NCBI GenBank assembly: GCA_902168085.1
Contig: CABHOP010000046.1
Location: 1 to 57,688 of the forward strand
DNA length: 57,688 nucleotides
Direction: 5' to 3'
Source of the DNA: an uncultured Bacteroides sp.
Lineage (GTDB): Bacteria; Bacteroidota; Bacteroidia; Chitinophagales; Chitinophagaceae
Below, in pieces: positions 51,701 to 57,688 of this stretch (positions are counted from its first letter, which is position 1; every line of letters starts with the position of its first letter). Below the pieces are notes generated by a model. That model was given only the letters and a program-made list of their open reading frames with translations, did not search any database and was not told the DNA's origin. The translations under genes were made by a program, and so were the position numbers.

Positions 51701-52582
51701 TGTACGTTTGCGACGGAAGAAGTAATACGTAAGCGCTATAAGCAATATCACCGTAACCGATAAGGTAACAATGGTATCGGTACGCAACTGCGTGGCATTG
51801 CCCGCTGCCACCGCAGGGCCGCCAAAGTAGGTGAGCTTTACCTGTGGGTGCTGCGTGGCGAAGCGCTCGTTCAACTCATCTACCGCAGCAAATAGTTTTG
51901 CGTTCTCACCAGTTTGCGAAGCCTTGTATTTAGAGCGGAGGAAGAACGTGAGGTATCGTTGATTACCCGAAAACAGGTAGCCTTCATAGCTCTCATAATT
52001 AGGATCGAACTGCAGGCCGCGCAGCTTATTCCATACGATGCCCGATACACCAACGGGGTCTTGCGCCACCATGGTTTTAAACACCACACTGGCGGGCGAC
52101 ATCAATATCTTACGGTTATTGGCCAGTGTCTGGTCGATGTGCGCAGGTTGCGTCAGTGTGTCCAGTTTTTTATAATCCGCCTCGGTGAGGAACAATGGCA
52201 GGTTGCGTTGCACAATATCCAGCAGTGCTTCTTCATAACCACTACCCGGCTGCAGCATAACGGTATCTATCCATTTACTGCCGGCGGCTGTTAATGCCTG
52301 CTGATAGTCATTCGCTATTTGTATCAGGCTATCCGGGTTGGTATTCGTACTATCTTTAAAAGACAGCATGAAGATGACCTGCTCCCCTGCCTGCGTATGG
52401 CTGATGACCTCGTTCATAGCCTTCAGCGCCTTGCTATCGGGCAGCATAGCGGCCACGTCTTCTTTCAGCTTTATACGCGTGGCCAGGAATGCCCACACAC
52501 CGAAGCTCAGTAAGAACAACAGCCAGAACAGCGTTTTATTGCGATGAAAAAAACGATATATGGATACAAACAGGTATTGCAT
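48746..52582 (-). CDS. MMPL exporter - acyltransferase - methyltransferase fusion
   Basis: 1278 residues, three enzymes in one chain. Residues about 1-845: an RND/MMPL-type transporter (about 12 TM, two similar halves each with a large periplasmic loop; KTLFWLLFLLSFGVWAF at the start, IDFSIHFLSHTRHAA and IFGLGDDYTIFTMDGL in the sterol-sensing-like helices). About 860-1060: a glycerol-phosphate-type acyltransferase with the NHSSFLD (HX4D) motif near 896 and VVFPEGTRQYDD. About 1085-1278: a SAM methyltransferase with FYDLGCGYGFMTYM near 1107 and SDVLHYLLPEQQQA. In aryl-polyene and flexirubin clusters of Gram-negatives these three activities occur as separate proteins, so this looks like a single-chain lipid/pigment export and decoration machine. 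No ketosynthase gene is in the window. Confidence 0.9.
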   Translation of the reverse strand: MQYLFVSIYRFFHRNKTLFWLLFLLSFGVWAFLATRIKLKEDVAAMLPDSKALKAMNEVISHTQAGEQVIFMLSFKDSTNTNPDSLIQIANDYQQALTAAGSKWIDTVMLQPGSGYEEALLDIVQRNLPLFLTEADYKKLDTLTQPAHIDQTLANNRKILMSPASVVFKTMVAQDPVGVSGIVWNKLRGLQFDPNYESYEGYLFSGNQRYLTFFLRSKYKASQTGENAKLFAAVDELNERFATQHPQVKLTYFGGPAVAAGNATQLRTDTIVTLSVTVILLIALTYYFFRRKRTPLLLLVPVLYGAAVGIAIVYLVQGSISVIALGAGAIILGIAIDFSIHFLSHTRHAASIQETVAELSQPLTIGSFTTIAAFLSLRFVHTPILQDLGLFAAASLAGAALCTLVFLPHMPIGISEHQHKETIFDKLGKWHPEKNKWLVLGILLLTPVMYSQIGKVSFDSDLMHLNYLSPEMQVAQDEVSRNNAVALSSVFVMANEGSEEKALQQLEAVNDKIDVLVQKGWVRSVSNPTLLLPSEAEQQKRITRWKNYWTPEKQAQVQAAVNIAATNNGYNAAAFTGFYESLSSNYALLDKETQQLIKGIFPGGFSSDSNRHYAIAALKVSQEHRKEVFDALSGTEDVVVTDRQQGATQLVSILNKDFSSIAIYSSLIVFFALLLGYGRIELATIAFLPMAISWIWILGLMSLLGLQFNIVNIIISSLIFGLGDDYTIFTMDGLIDRYKYGKNKLGSVRAAVYISVLTVIIGLGVLLLAKHPALRSIAFISVTGLLCVLFISQTLQPFLFNWFIQNRADKKFLPFTLRSFAISVFAFAYFFSGSMVLTILGIILTKLWPFNKEKGKYWFHAWVSRYTWSMMYIMGNTTKRIYNIPHENFKKPAIYIANHSSFLDILITTMLNPRLVLLTNKWVWRSPVFGAVVRMAEYYPVAEGAEDSLEPLRDLVNRGYSIVVFPEGTRQYDDKIKRFHKGAFYIAEKLGLDIVPIVLHGVHYTMQKGDWLLKDGACSIYIHNRITPDDTTYGTTYTERAKYIGRWMREELERVKEVNETPKYFREQLQRSYTYKGPVLEWYCRVKTKLEDYYEPFHKLLPRQGTFYDLGCGYGFMTYMLHWAARGRRFVGVDYDEEKIATAQGNFLRDDDISFQQGDVTKINLQPCDGIIISDVLHYLLPEQQQALLLNCVQALNANGVLIVRDGVAEMKERIKGTKLTELFSTRLFKFNRTQNELHYISRRTIEVFATTHGMTVEVLDNARFTANLIFVLRKNID

Positions 52583-52609
52583 ATTGCTTCAAAGGGGTAA
52601 CAGGCTTTC

Positions 52610-53836
52610 TTAGCCTTCAAAATCTTTATACAACAGGTATTTCTTTCTTATTTTTTTGAACTGTTGTATTTCGGGTTGCCATGAGGCACGTATTTTATCT
52701 TCCGGCACATTCTGCTCTATCTGTTTCCTCAGTTCTGCCGTGCCTGCCAGTTTCTCAAAAAAGTTGTTGAAGAACTTATCTTTTTCGGCATACCAGCTAT
52801 AGGCACGCTGCAGCCATATCAGCCTTATCTTACGGTCCATTATCATCAGGGCCTCTTTCTCATTCAGTGCCACCATTTCGCCATAACAATCCTGGAAGGC
52901 ATACATCGGGTCCGTTTTCTGTCCCCATACCGGCACCGGGCGGAAGCTATACACACTGCGGCCTTTGAAGGATGGGTGCCCCCACATCTGGAATGGCGTG
53001 GCCGTGCCCCTACCCACACTCACTACCGTGCCCTCAAAAAAGCAAACCGTAGGATAGCTTAAAACAGCAGCCATGTTTTTCAGATTGGGCGATGGCCTTA
53101 CGGGTAGCCTATATAAAGTATTATGGTCGTAACCGGTGCAGGGTATAACCTGCATGTTCAGCTTTTCGGTACCCTTAGCCCACTTTTCACCTTTCAGCAT
53201 GCGTGCATATTCGCCCACCGTCATGCCATATACTATGGGCACCGGCTGCATACCTACAAATGATTTGAACGCGGGTTTCAGCACAGGGCCATCTATATAG
53301 TGGCCATTGGGGTTGGGCCGGTCCAGTATGATGAACTGTTTATTATTTTCTGCACATGCTTCCATAGCATATTGCATGGTAGATATGTAAGTGTAGAACC
53401 GAACACCCACATCCTGCAAGTCATACACCACTACATCAACACCGGCCAGGTGCTGGGGTTTCGGCTTCTTCGTATCGCCATACAGTGATATAACAGGTGT
53501 GCCTGTGGCGGAATCTACTTCGTTGGCAATATCCACCCCGGCCTCTGCATTGCCACGAAAACCATGCTCGGGCACAAATACCTTTACTACCTGCACCCCT
53601 CTTTTTATCAACGTATCCAGCAGCGAGGTTTTGCCTACCAATGAAGTCTGGTTGATAAGCAGGGCCACCTTTTTACCCTTCAATTGCGGCAGGTATTCAT
53701 TCATGCGCCAGGCGCCGGGCAGCACACTATCGCCACTCTTCAAAGGTGCGACCTGGCGCATACCAGCTTGCCCGTAAGCAGCAGCACCAATGCCCATAGA
53801 AACACCCAAAACCAACAAGAAACCCCTTAAAGACAT
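52610..53836 (-). CDS. DUF1343 / NamZ-like exo-beta-N-acetylmuramidase
   Basis: 408 residues. Signal peptide MSLRGFLLVLGVSMGIGAAAYG. Family DUF1343 (NamZ) hallmarks: VALLINQTSLVGKTSLLDTLI, VKVFVPEHGFRGNAEAG with the conserved Glu, YDLQDVGVRFYTYISTM, IILDRPNPNG, and YPTVCFFEGTVVSVGRGTATPFQMWGHP. NamZ proteins release MurNAc from the non-reducing ends of peptidoglycan fragments in the periplasm (cell-wall recycling). 27 nt upstream of the MMPL fusion on the same strand, so they may be co-transcribed. Confidence 0.92.
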   Translation of the reverse strand: MSLRGFLLVLGVSMGIGAAAYGQAGMRQVAPLKSGDSVLPGAWRMNEYLPQLKGKKVALLINQTSLVGKTSLLDTLIKRGVQVVKVFVPEHGFRGNAEAGVDIANEVDSATGTPVISLYGDTKKPKPQHLAGVDVVVYDLQDVGVRFYTYISTMQYAMEACAENNKQFIILDRPNPNGHYIDGPVLKPAFKSFVGMQPVPIVYGMTVGEYARMLKGEKWAKGTEKLNMQVIPCTGYDHNTLYRLPVRPSPNLKNMAAVLSYPTVCFFEGTVVSVGRGTATPFQMWGHPSFKGRSVYSFRPVPVWGQKTDPMYAFQDCYGEMVALNEKEALMIMDRKIRLIWLQRAYSWYAEKDKFFNNFFEKLAGTAELRKQIEQNVPEDKIRASWQPEIQQFKKIRKKYLLYKDFEG

Positions 53837-53852
53837 CCGTTCAAATTTACCG

Positions 53853-53860
53853 TAAAGATA
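53853..53860 (-). promoter_or_regulatory. -7 box of the namZ-like gene
   Basis: TATCTTTA on the minus strand, 16 nt before the ATG; close to TAnnTTTG. No -33 element recognised. Confidence 0.35.
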
Positions 53861-53925
53861 ATCGCAGGTTTACGATATTAAGGCTTAACTTGCACGATTA
53901 TTAGTCGTTATATAAAATATTACTC

Positions 53926-54354
53926 ATGCAACAAGTAAAGAATGGAGATACCGTGAATGTTCACTATCACGGAAAACTGACAGACGGTTCTACTTTTGAT
54001 AGCTCAGAAGGGCGCGACCCGCTGCAGTTCACTGTAGGTAGCGGACAGGTGATAAAGGGTTTTGATGATGCGCTGATCGACATGAAAATTGGCGAAAAGA
54101 AAACTGTTAATATTCCTGTAGATCAAGCCTATGGCCAACGTAGCGACAATATGATGATGGAATACCCTAAAAGTGATTTCCCTGCCGATATGCAACCGGA
54201 AGTAGGCCTGGAGCTGCACATGAGCGATAACGCAGGTAACGTATTCCCGGTAGTGATAGCTGAAGTACAGGACGAAGTGGTGATACTGGATGCAAACCAC
54301 CCACTGGCCGGTCAGGACCTGATATTTGAAATAGAACTGGTTTCGATAGCTTAA
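53926..54354 (+). CDS. slyD: SlyD-type FKBP peptidyl-prolyl isomerase
   Basis: 142 residues. FKBP core VNVHYHGKLTDGSTFDSS and PLQFTVGSGQVIKGFDDALIDMKIGEKKTV, interrupted by the IF chaperone flap (EYPKSDFPADMQPEVGLEL to VPVV-type IAEVQDEVVILDANHPLAGQDL), and finished by FEIELVSI. Lacks the His-rich metal-binding tail of E. coli SlyD. Cytoplasmic folding catalyst and chaperone. Confidence 0.93.
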   Translation: MQQVKNGDTVNVHYHGKLTDGSTFDSSEGRDPLQFTVGSGQVIKGFDDALIDMKIGEKKTVNIPVDQAYGQRSDNMMMEYPKSDFPADMQPEVGLELHMSDNAGNVFPVVIAEVQDEVVILDANHPLAGQDLIFEIELVSIA

Positions 54355-54377
54355 TCATTTCAAACATACTGAGATAG

Positions 54378-54410
54378 GAGCCGGGTCAATACCCGGCTCT
54401 TTTATTTTAA
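54378..54410 (+). terminator. Rho-independent terminator after slyD
   Basis: GAGCCGGGT (54378-54386), loop CAAT, ACCCGGCTC (54391-54399), then TTTTATTTT. Confidence 0.88.
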
Positions 54411-54477
54411 CACTTTGCATAAAGGCTTCGTGCAAAAAATTGTTATTATTACAGTTGATTACTTACTAACACAACAA

Positions 54478-55164
54478 ATGTCAATTTTATCCATACTACT
54501 GCAAGCTGATACGGTGGCCACGGCTGCTGATGTTGTAACTGCGCCGGAAAAGATATCTCTGTGGAAACTGATGATGGAAGGTGGCGTGCTGATGATACCA
54601 CTATTATTGTGCTCGCTGTTACTGGTGTATGTATTTGCCGAAAGGTGGATGGCTATTAAGAAAGCATCGGAAAGCGACCCTACCTTTATGTCGCGCATAC
54701 GGGAACACATCATTGGTGGCAACCTGCAGGCTGCTAAGTCGCTGGCGAAAAATACAGATGGCCCGGTGGCCCGTATGATAGAAAAAGGCCTGAGCCGCAT
54801 AGGCAAGCCCATGGACCACATCGAAAAATCGATGGAAAATACCGGCAAGCTGGAAATATATCAACTGGAAAAGAACCTGTCCATACTCTCTACCATCGCA
54901 GGTATTGCGCCTATCTTTGGTTTCCTGGGTACTATAGCGGGTATGATCATCCTGTTCTTCAACATACAGCACCAAGGGTTTTCGCTGGAAGGTATTGCGG
55001 GTGGTATCTATACCAAAATGGTAACATCAGCCGTGGGCCTTATCATTGGCTTGCTGGCATATGTGGCATACAACTACCTGAATGCACAGATAAATAAGAC
55101 TGTGAACCGCATGGAAACAGCATCTGTAGAATTCCTGGATATGCTGCACGAACCTGTAAAATAA
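54478..55164 (+). CDS. exbB: ExbB/TolQ/MotA proton channel family protein
   Basis: 228 residues from ATG 54478 (MSILSILLQADT); the upstream open frame overlaps the slyD terminator region and is rejected. TM1 about 35-60 (GGVLMIPLLLCSLLLVYVFAERW), TM2 about 136-162 (LSTIAGIAPIFGFLGTIAGMIILF) and TM3 about 180-205 (YTKMVTSAVGLIIGLLAYVAYN), the ExbB/TolQ signature helices. Uses the proton gradient to drive TonB- or Tol-type energy transfer to the outer membrane together with the ExbD protein 7 nt downstream. Confidence 0.92.
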   Translation: MSILSILLQADTVATAADVVTAPEKISLWKLMMEGGVLMIPLLLCSLLLVYVFAERWMAIKKASESDPTFMSRIREHIIGGNLQAAKSLAKNTDGPVARMIEKGLSRIGKPMDHIEKSMENTGKLEIYQLEKNLSILSTIAGIAPIFGFLGTIAGMIILFFNIQHQGFSLEGIAGGIYTKMVTSAVGLIIGLLAYVAYNYLNAQINKTVNRMETASVEFLDMLHEPVK

Positions 55165-55171
55165 CTGCGCT

Positions 55172-55576
55172 ATGAACCTGAGAAAAAGACTAAGGGAAAC
55201 GCAGGAACCACATACATCAGCATTGAACGACATCCTGTTCATACTGCTGCTGTTCTTTCTTATTATATCTACACTGGCTAACCCCAACGTGGTGAAGCTA
55301 TCTATACCGCGCGCGCAAAGCGATACTAAAGCCAAGCAAACCGTAGTGGTATCGATAGACCCGAAACAGCAATACTATGTAGGCACAAAGGCTACGCCTG
55401 TCGATTCGTTGCAGAGTGCTATCTCACGCATCGTCAGCAAATCTACCGATGCAGAGCCTACCGTAGTGATCAATGCGGATAAAAAGGCGGAAGCCGAAAG
55501 CATTGTAGCCGTAATGAAAGCGGCCAAAGCACTGAACCTGAAAACCGTGCTGGCTGTAGAAAATGAAAGCAGGTAA
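55172..55576 (+). CDS. exbD: ExbD/TolR biopolymer transport protein
   Basis: 134 residues. Short cytoplasmic N-terminus, one TM (LNDILFILLLFFLIISTLANP, Asp20 in the membrane being the proton-carrying residue), then a periplasmic domain of about 90 residues (VVVSIDPKQQYYV, VVINADKKAEAESIVAVMKAAKAL). Works with ExbB. No tonB gene follows; recG is next. Confidence 0.93.
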   Translation: MNLRKRLRETQEPHTSALNDILFILLLFFLIISTLANPNVVKLSIPRAQSDTKAKQTVVVSIDPKQQYYVGTKATPVDSLQSAISRIVSKSTDAEPTVVINADKKAEAESIVAVMKAAKALNLKTVLAVENESR

Positions 55577-55584
55577 GGTTTTCC

Positions 55585-55592
55585 TATTTTTG
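55585..55592 (+). promoter_or_regulatory. -7 box before recG
   Basis: TATTTTTG, an exact TAnnTTTG match, starting 9 nt after the exbD stop. Transcription would start near 55599, just before the recG reading frame begins. Confidence 0.35.
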
Positions 55593-55609
55593 TTTCTAAA
55601 GAAACCACC

Positions 55610-57589
55610 ATCAGCTTTTCCAATTCCATATTAGCATCACCTGTAGAATACCTGAAAGGCGTTGGCCCCCAACGTGCCGACCTGCTACGCAAGGAGCTGG
55701 AAATAGCTACCTATGGTGATTTGCTGCAACATTATCCTTACCGGTACTTCGACCGGAAACGGGTAGATAAAATAGCGCAGATACACCAGAACACCGATTA
55801 TGTGCAACTGATAGGCACGGTCATCAATATATTTGAAGAAGGCGAAGGCCGGAAGAAAAGACTCGTTGCCACCTTTTATGATGATACGGGTAAGATAGAG
55901 CTGATATGGTTCCAGGGAGCGCAGTGGATGAAGAAATCGCTGGTGGACCACGGGCGCTATATACTTTTCGGCAGGGTTTCTTTTTTCAATGGCGTGCCGA
56001 ATATTGCGCACCCTGAAATGGAGCCGTTGAATTCGGAAACAGCTATACCCGGCATGCAGCCCGTTTATCCTACTACGGAAAAGCTACGTGCCAAAGGCCT
56101 TAGCAACCGTTCTTTTGCCAAGGTAACCCAAAGCCTGTTTGAGAAGATAATGCCGGGCGATATACCGGAAATACTCCCTGCTACCATGCTGCAGCAATAC
56201 AGGCTGTGCAACCGGTACCAGGCCATGCGGTGGATACACTTTCCCGATACGGAAGAACATATGCAGGCCGCACGCTACCGCCTGAAGTTTGAAGAACTGC
56301 TGGCATCGCAACTGAAAATAGCACAGTTAAGACTACAACATACCATACAGCCGGGATGGAAGTTTGAAAAAGTAGGCGACAACTTCAATAACTTCTTTAA
56401 TAACCACCTACCCTTTCAGCTTACCAATGCACAAAAACGTGTGCTGAAAGAGATACGTGTAGATACTGCCACCGGCAAGCAAATGAACCGACTGGTGCAG
56501 GGTGATGTAGGTAGCGGTAAAACCATAGTAGCTGTGATGAGTATGCTGCTGGCCATGGATAATGGATTCCAGGCCTGTATGATGGCTCCTACGGAGATAC
56601 TGGCACAGCAGCACTATCAAGGCATCAAATCGCTGCTGGAACCGATGGGCATACCTGTAGCGATACTCACCGGTACGGTAAAGGGTAAAGAACGAAAAGA
56701 CATATTGAGAGGATTGGCAGATGGCAGCATACCTATAGCGGTAGGCACACACGCACTGATAGAAGATACCGTACAATTTAAAAACCTGGGCCTGGCCGTG
56801 ATAGATGAACAGCACCGCTTTGGTGTGGGACAGCGGGCAAGGCTATGGGCTAAAAACACCACAGCACCGCACGTGCTGGTGATGACTGCTACACCTATAC
56901 CCCGCACACTGGCTATGACTTTGTACGGCGATTTAGATGTATCTGTAATAGATGAGCTACCGCCGGGCAGACAGGAAATAAAGACCGTGCACCGCAATGA
57001 AATGCGCCGTGCCAATGTGATGGATTTCATCCGCAGCGAAGTAGATAAAGGACGACAGGCATATATTGTATATCCACTGATAGAAGAATCTGAAAAGATG
57101 GATTATGAAAGCCTGATGGCAGGCTTCGAGCAGGTAAAAGTTTTCTTCCCGGAACATAAGTATAATATAGCCATGGTGCATGGCAGGCAGGAAGCAGCAT
57201 TGAAGGAACGCAATATGCAACGCTTTGTAAGCGGCGATGCACAGATATTAGTAGCTACCACGGTGATAGAAGTAGGTGTAAACGTACCCAATGCATCGGT
57301 TATGCTGATAGAAAGTGCCGAACGCTTCGGGCTTTCGCAACTGCACCAGCTACGCGGGCGCGTAGGCCGTGGAGCCGAGCAGTCTTACTGCATACTACTA
57401 ACCGGTAATAAAATATCGAAGGAAAGCAGTGAACGCATGCAGATAATGGTGGAAACCGCCAACGGCTTCATCATAGCAGAAAAAGACCTGGCCATGCGCG
57501 GGCCAGGCGACCTTTCGGGTACCCGCCAAAGCGGTATCCTTAAATTTAAACTGGCCGATATGCTTTATAGCCAAAGGTATGACACCTGA
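55610..57589 (+). CDS. recG: ATP-dependent DNA helicase RecG, no standard start, C-terminus replaced
   Basis: The frame has the N-terminal wedge-domain opening SPVEYLKGVGPQRADLLRKE and GDLLQHYPYRYFDRKRV, but upstream of it there is no ATG, GTG or TTG: candidates are ATC 55610 or ATA 55628, and the first TTG (55721) would cut off that conserved opening. Helicase motifs follow: GDVGSGKTIVAV (Walker A), VIDEQHRFGVGQR (DEQH), TATPIPRTLAMTLYGDLD, VATTVIEVGVNVPNASVM, QLRGRVGRG. It unwinds stalled replication forks and Holliday junctions. At the 3' end the homology stops around GDLSGTRQSGILKFKLADM, about 40-60 residues short of a normal RecG (~690-700), then six unrelated residues and a TGA. It is likely inactive or reduced as written. 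Confidence 0.85.
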   Translation: MSFSNSILASPVEYLKGVGPQRADLLRKELEIATYGDLLQHYPYRYFDRKRVDKIAQIHQNTDYVQLIGTVINIFEEGEGRKKRLVATFYDDTGKIELIWFQGAQWMKKSLVDHGRYILFGRVSFFNGVPNIAHPEMEPLNSETAIPGMQPVYPTTEKLRAKGLSNRSFAKVTQSLFEKIMPGDIPEILPATMLQQYRLCNRYQAMRWIHFPDTEEHMQAARYRLKFEELLASQLKIAQLRLQHTIQPGWKFEKVGDNFNNFFNNHLPFQLTNAQKRVLKEIRVDTATGKQMNRLVQGDVGSGKTIVAVMSMLLAMDNGFQACMMAPTEILAQQHYQGIKSLLEPMGIPVAILTGTVKGKERKDILRGLADGSIPIAVGTHALIEDTVQFKNLGLAVIDEQHRFGVGQRARLWAKNTTAPHVLVMTATPIPRTLAMTLYGDLDVSVIDELPPGRQEIKTVHRNEMRRANVMDFIRSEVDKGRQAYIVYPLIEESEKMDYESLMAGFEQVKVFFPEHKYNIAMVHGRQEAALKERNMQRFVSGDAQILVATTVIEVGVNVPNASVMLIESAERFGLSQLHQLRGRVGRGAEQSYCILLTGNKISKESSERMQIMVETANGFIIAEKDLAMRGPGDLSGTRQSGILKFKLADMLYSQRYDT

Positions 57590-57688
57590 AAATGCACTGA
57601 GTGCAGGCTATAAAATGCTGGACCTCAGTGTAACCAAACAAGCATCCGTACTTTCTTATATGGACATATTCCTCTGGCTGGGGGTACT
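57564..57688 (+). pseudogene. C-terminal fragment of a DHA2-family MFS transporter
   Basis: In the +1 frame relative to recG the sequence reads FIAKGMTPENALSAG followed by YKMLDLSVTKQASVLSYMD and IFLWLGV, running off the window. This matches the end of DHA2/EmrB-like drug exporters: an extracellular AKGMTP loop, the YKMLD..V.KQA.VLSY helix start and the final TM. There is no start codon and no room for the ~450 preceding residues, which would lie where recG is. So a 3' remnant is joined to recG, by a deletion in the genome or by an assembly error. Confidence 0.55.

Overview
The window looks like a chromosomal segment of a Bacteroidota bacterium, most likely from the Chitinophagaceae or a close relative. 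The support is: type IX secretion (T9SS) cargo with type A and type B C-terminal sorting domains, the compact Bacteroidota-type primary sigma factor, an sdhCAB operon with a single fused cytochrome b subunit, a FucP-like sugar carrier, DUF4105/Lnb and DUF1343/NamZ proteins, and recurrent -7 boxes of the TAnnTTTG type in place of E. coli-like promoters. Almost no gene has a Shine-Dalgarno sequence. I cannot name genus or species.

Left end (1-6.5 kb) is AT-rich accessory DNA. A three-gene plus-strand cassette (two-TM protein, BpsA-like aminopropyltransferase/methyltransferase-fold enzyme, unknown FWGYGG-motif protein) runs into a convergent nucleoside 2-deoxyribosyltransferase-like protein. An XRE regulator with two operator-like palindromes follows, then a T9SS protein broken by one in-frame TAA and an IS1595-type transposase with a possible passenger gene.

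6.5-16.5 kb carries regulatory modules and small operons: BlaI/M56 peptidase with two dyads around its promoter, a GlxA/AraC regulator divergent from an SRPBCC/NTF2 gene pair, a LytS/LytR-type two-component system, a lipoprotein, a secreted alpha/beta hydrolase also broken by one in-frame TAA, an APH-type kinase and an HPP protein.

16.5-29.7 kb is mostly minus strand and house-keeping: a PKD/T9SS type B protein, a hydrolase, an Lnb-like protein, sdhCAB, then a tight run ddl - PASTA protein - T9SS type A protein - rhodanese - hypothetical. 29.8-45 kb mixes a DUF6600 protein with a Q/R/P-rich tail, a ROK kinase divergent from a sugar MFS carrier, a small accessory zone with a terminase-small-subunit-like orphan and two direct copies of a ~130-bp hairpin repeat, a glutaryl-CoA dehydrogenase, the primary sigma factor, a methyltransferase, a Na+/H+ antiporter and two DHFR-like proteins.

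45-57.7 kb holds tryptophan 2,3-dioxygenase followed closely by an ABC exporter and a small LMW-PTP-like phosphatase, then a 1278-residue MMPL exporter-acyltransferase-methyltransferase fusion, NamZ, SlyD, ExbB/ExbD and recG. recG has no ordinary start codon for its full N-terminus, and its C-terminus runs directly into the C-terminal end of a DHA2-type MFS transporter. The right edge may therefore be a deletion junction or an assembly join.

No tRNA, rRNA or CRISPR array was recognised. All family assignments come from reading motifs by eye; none was checked by database search.
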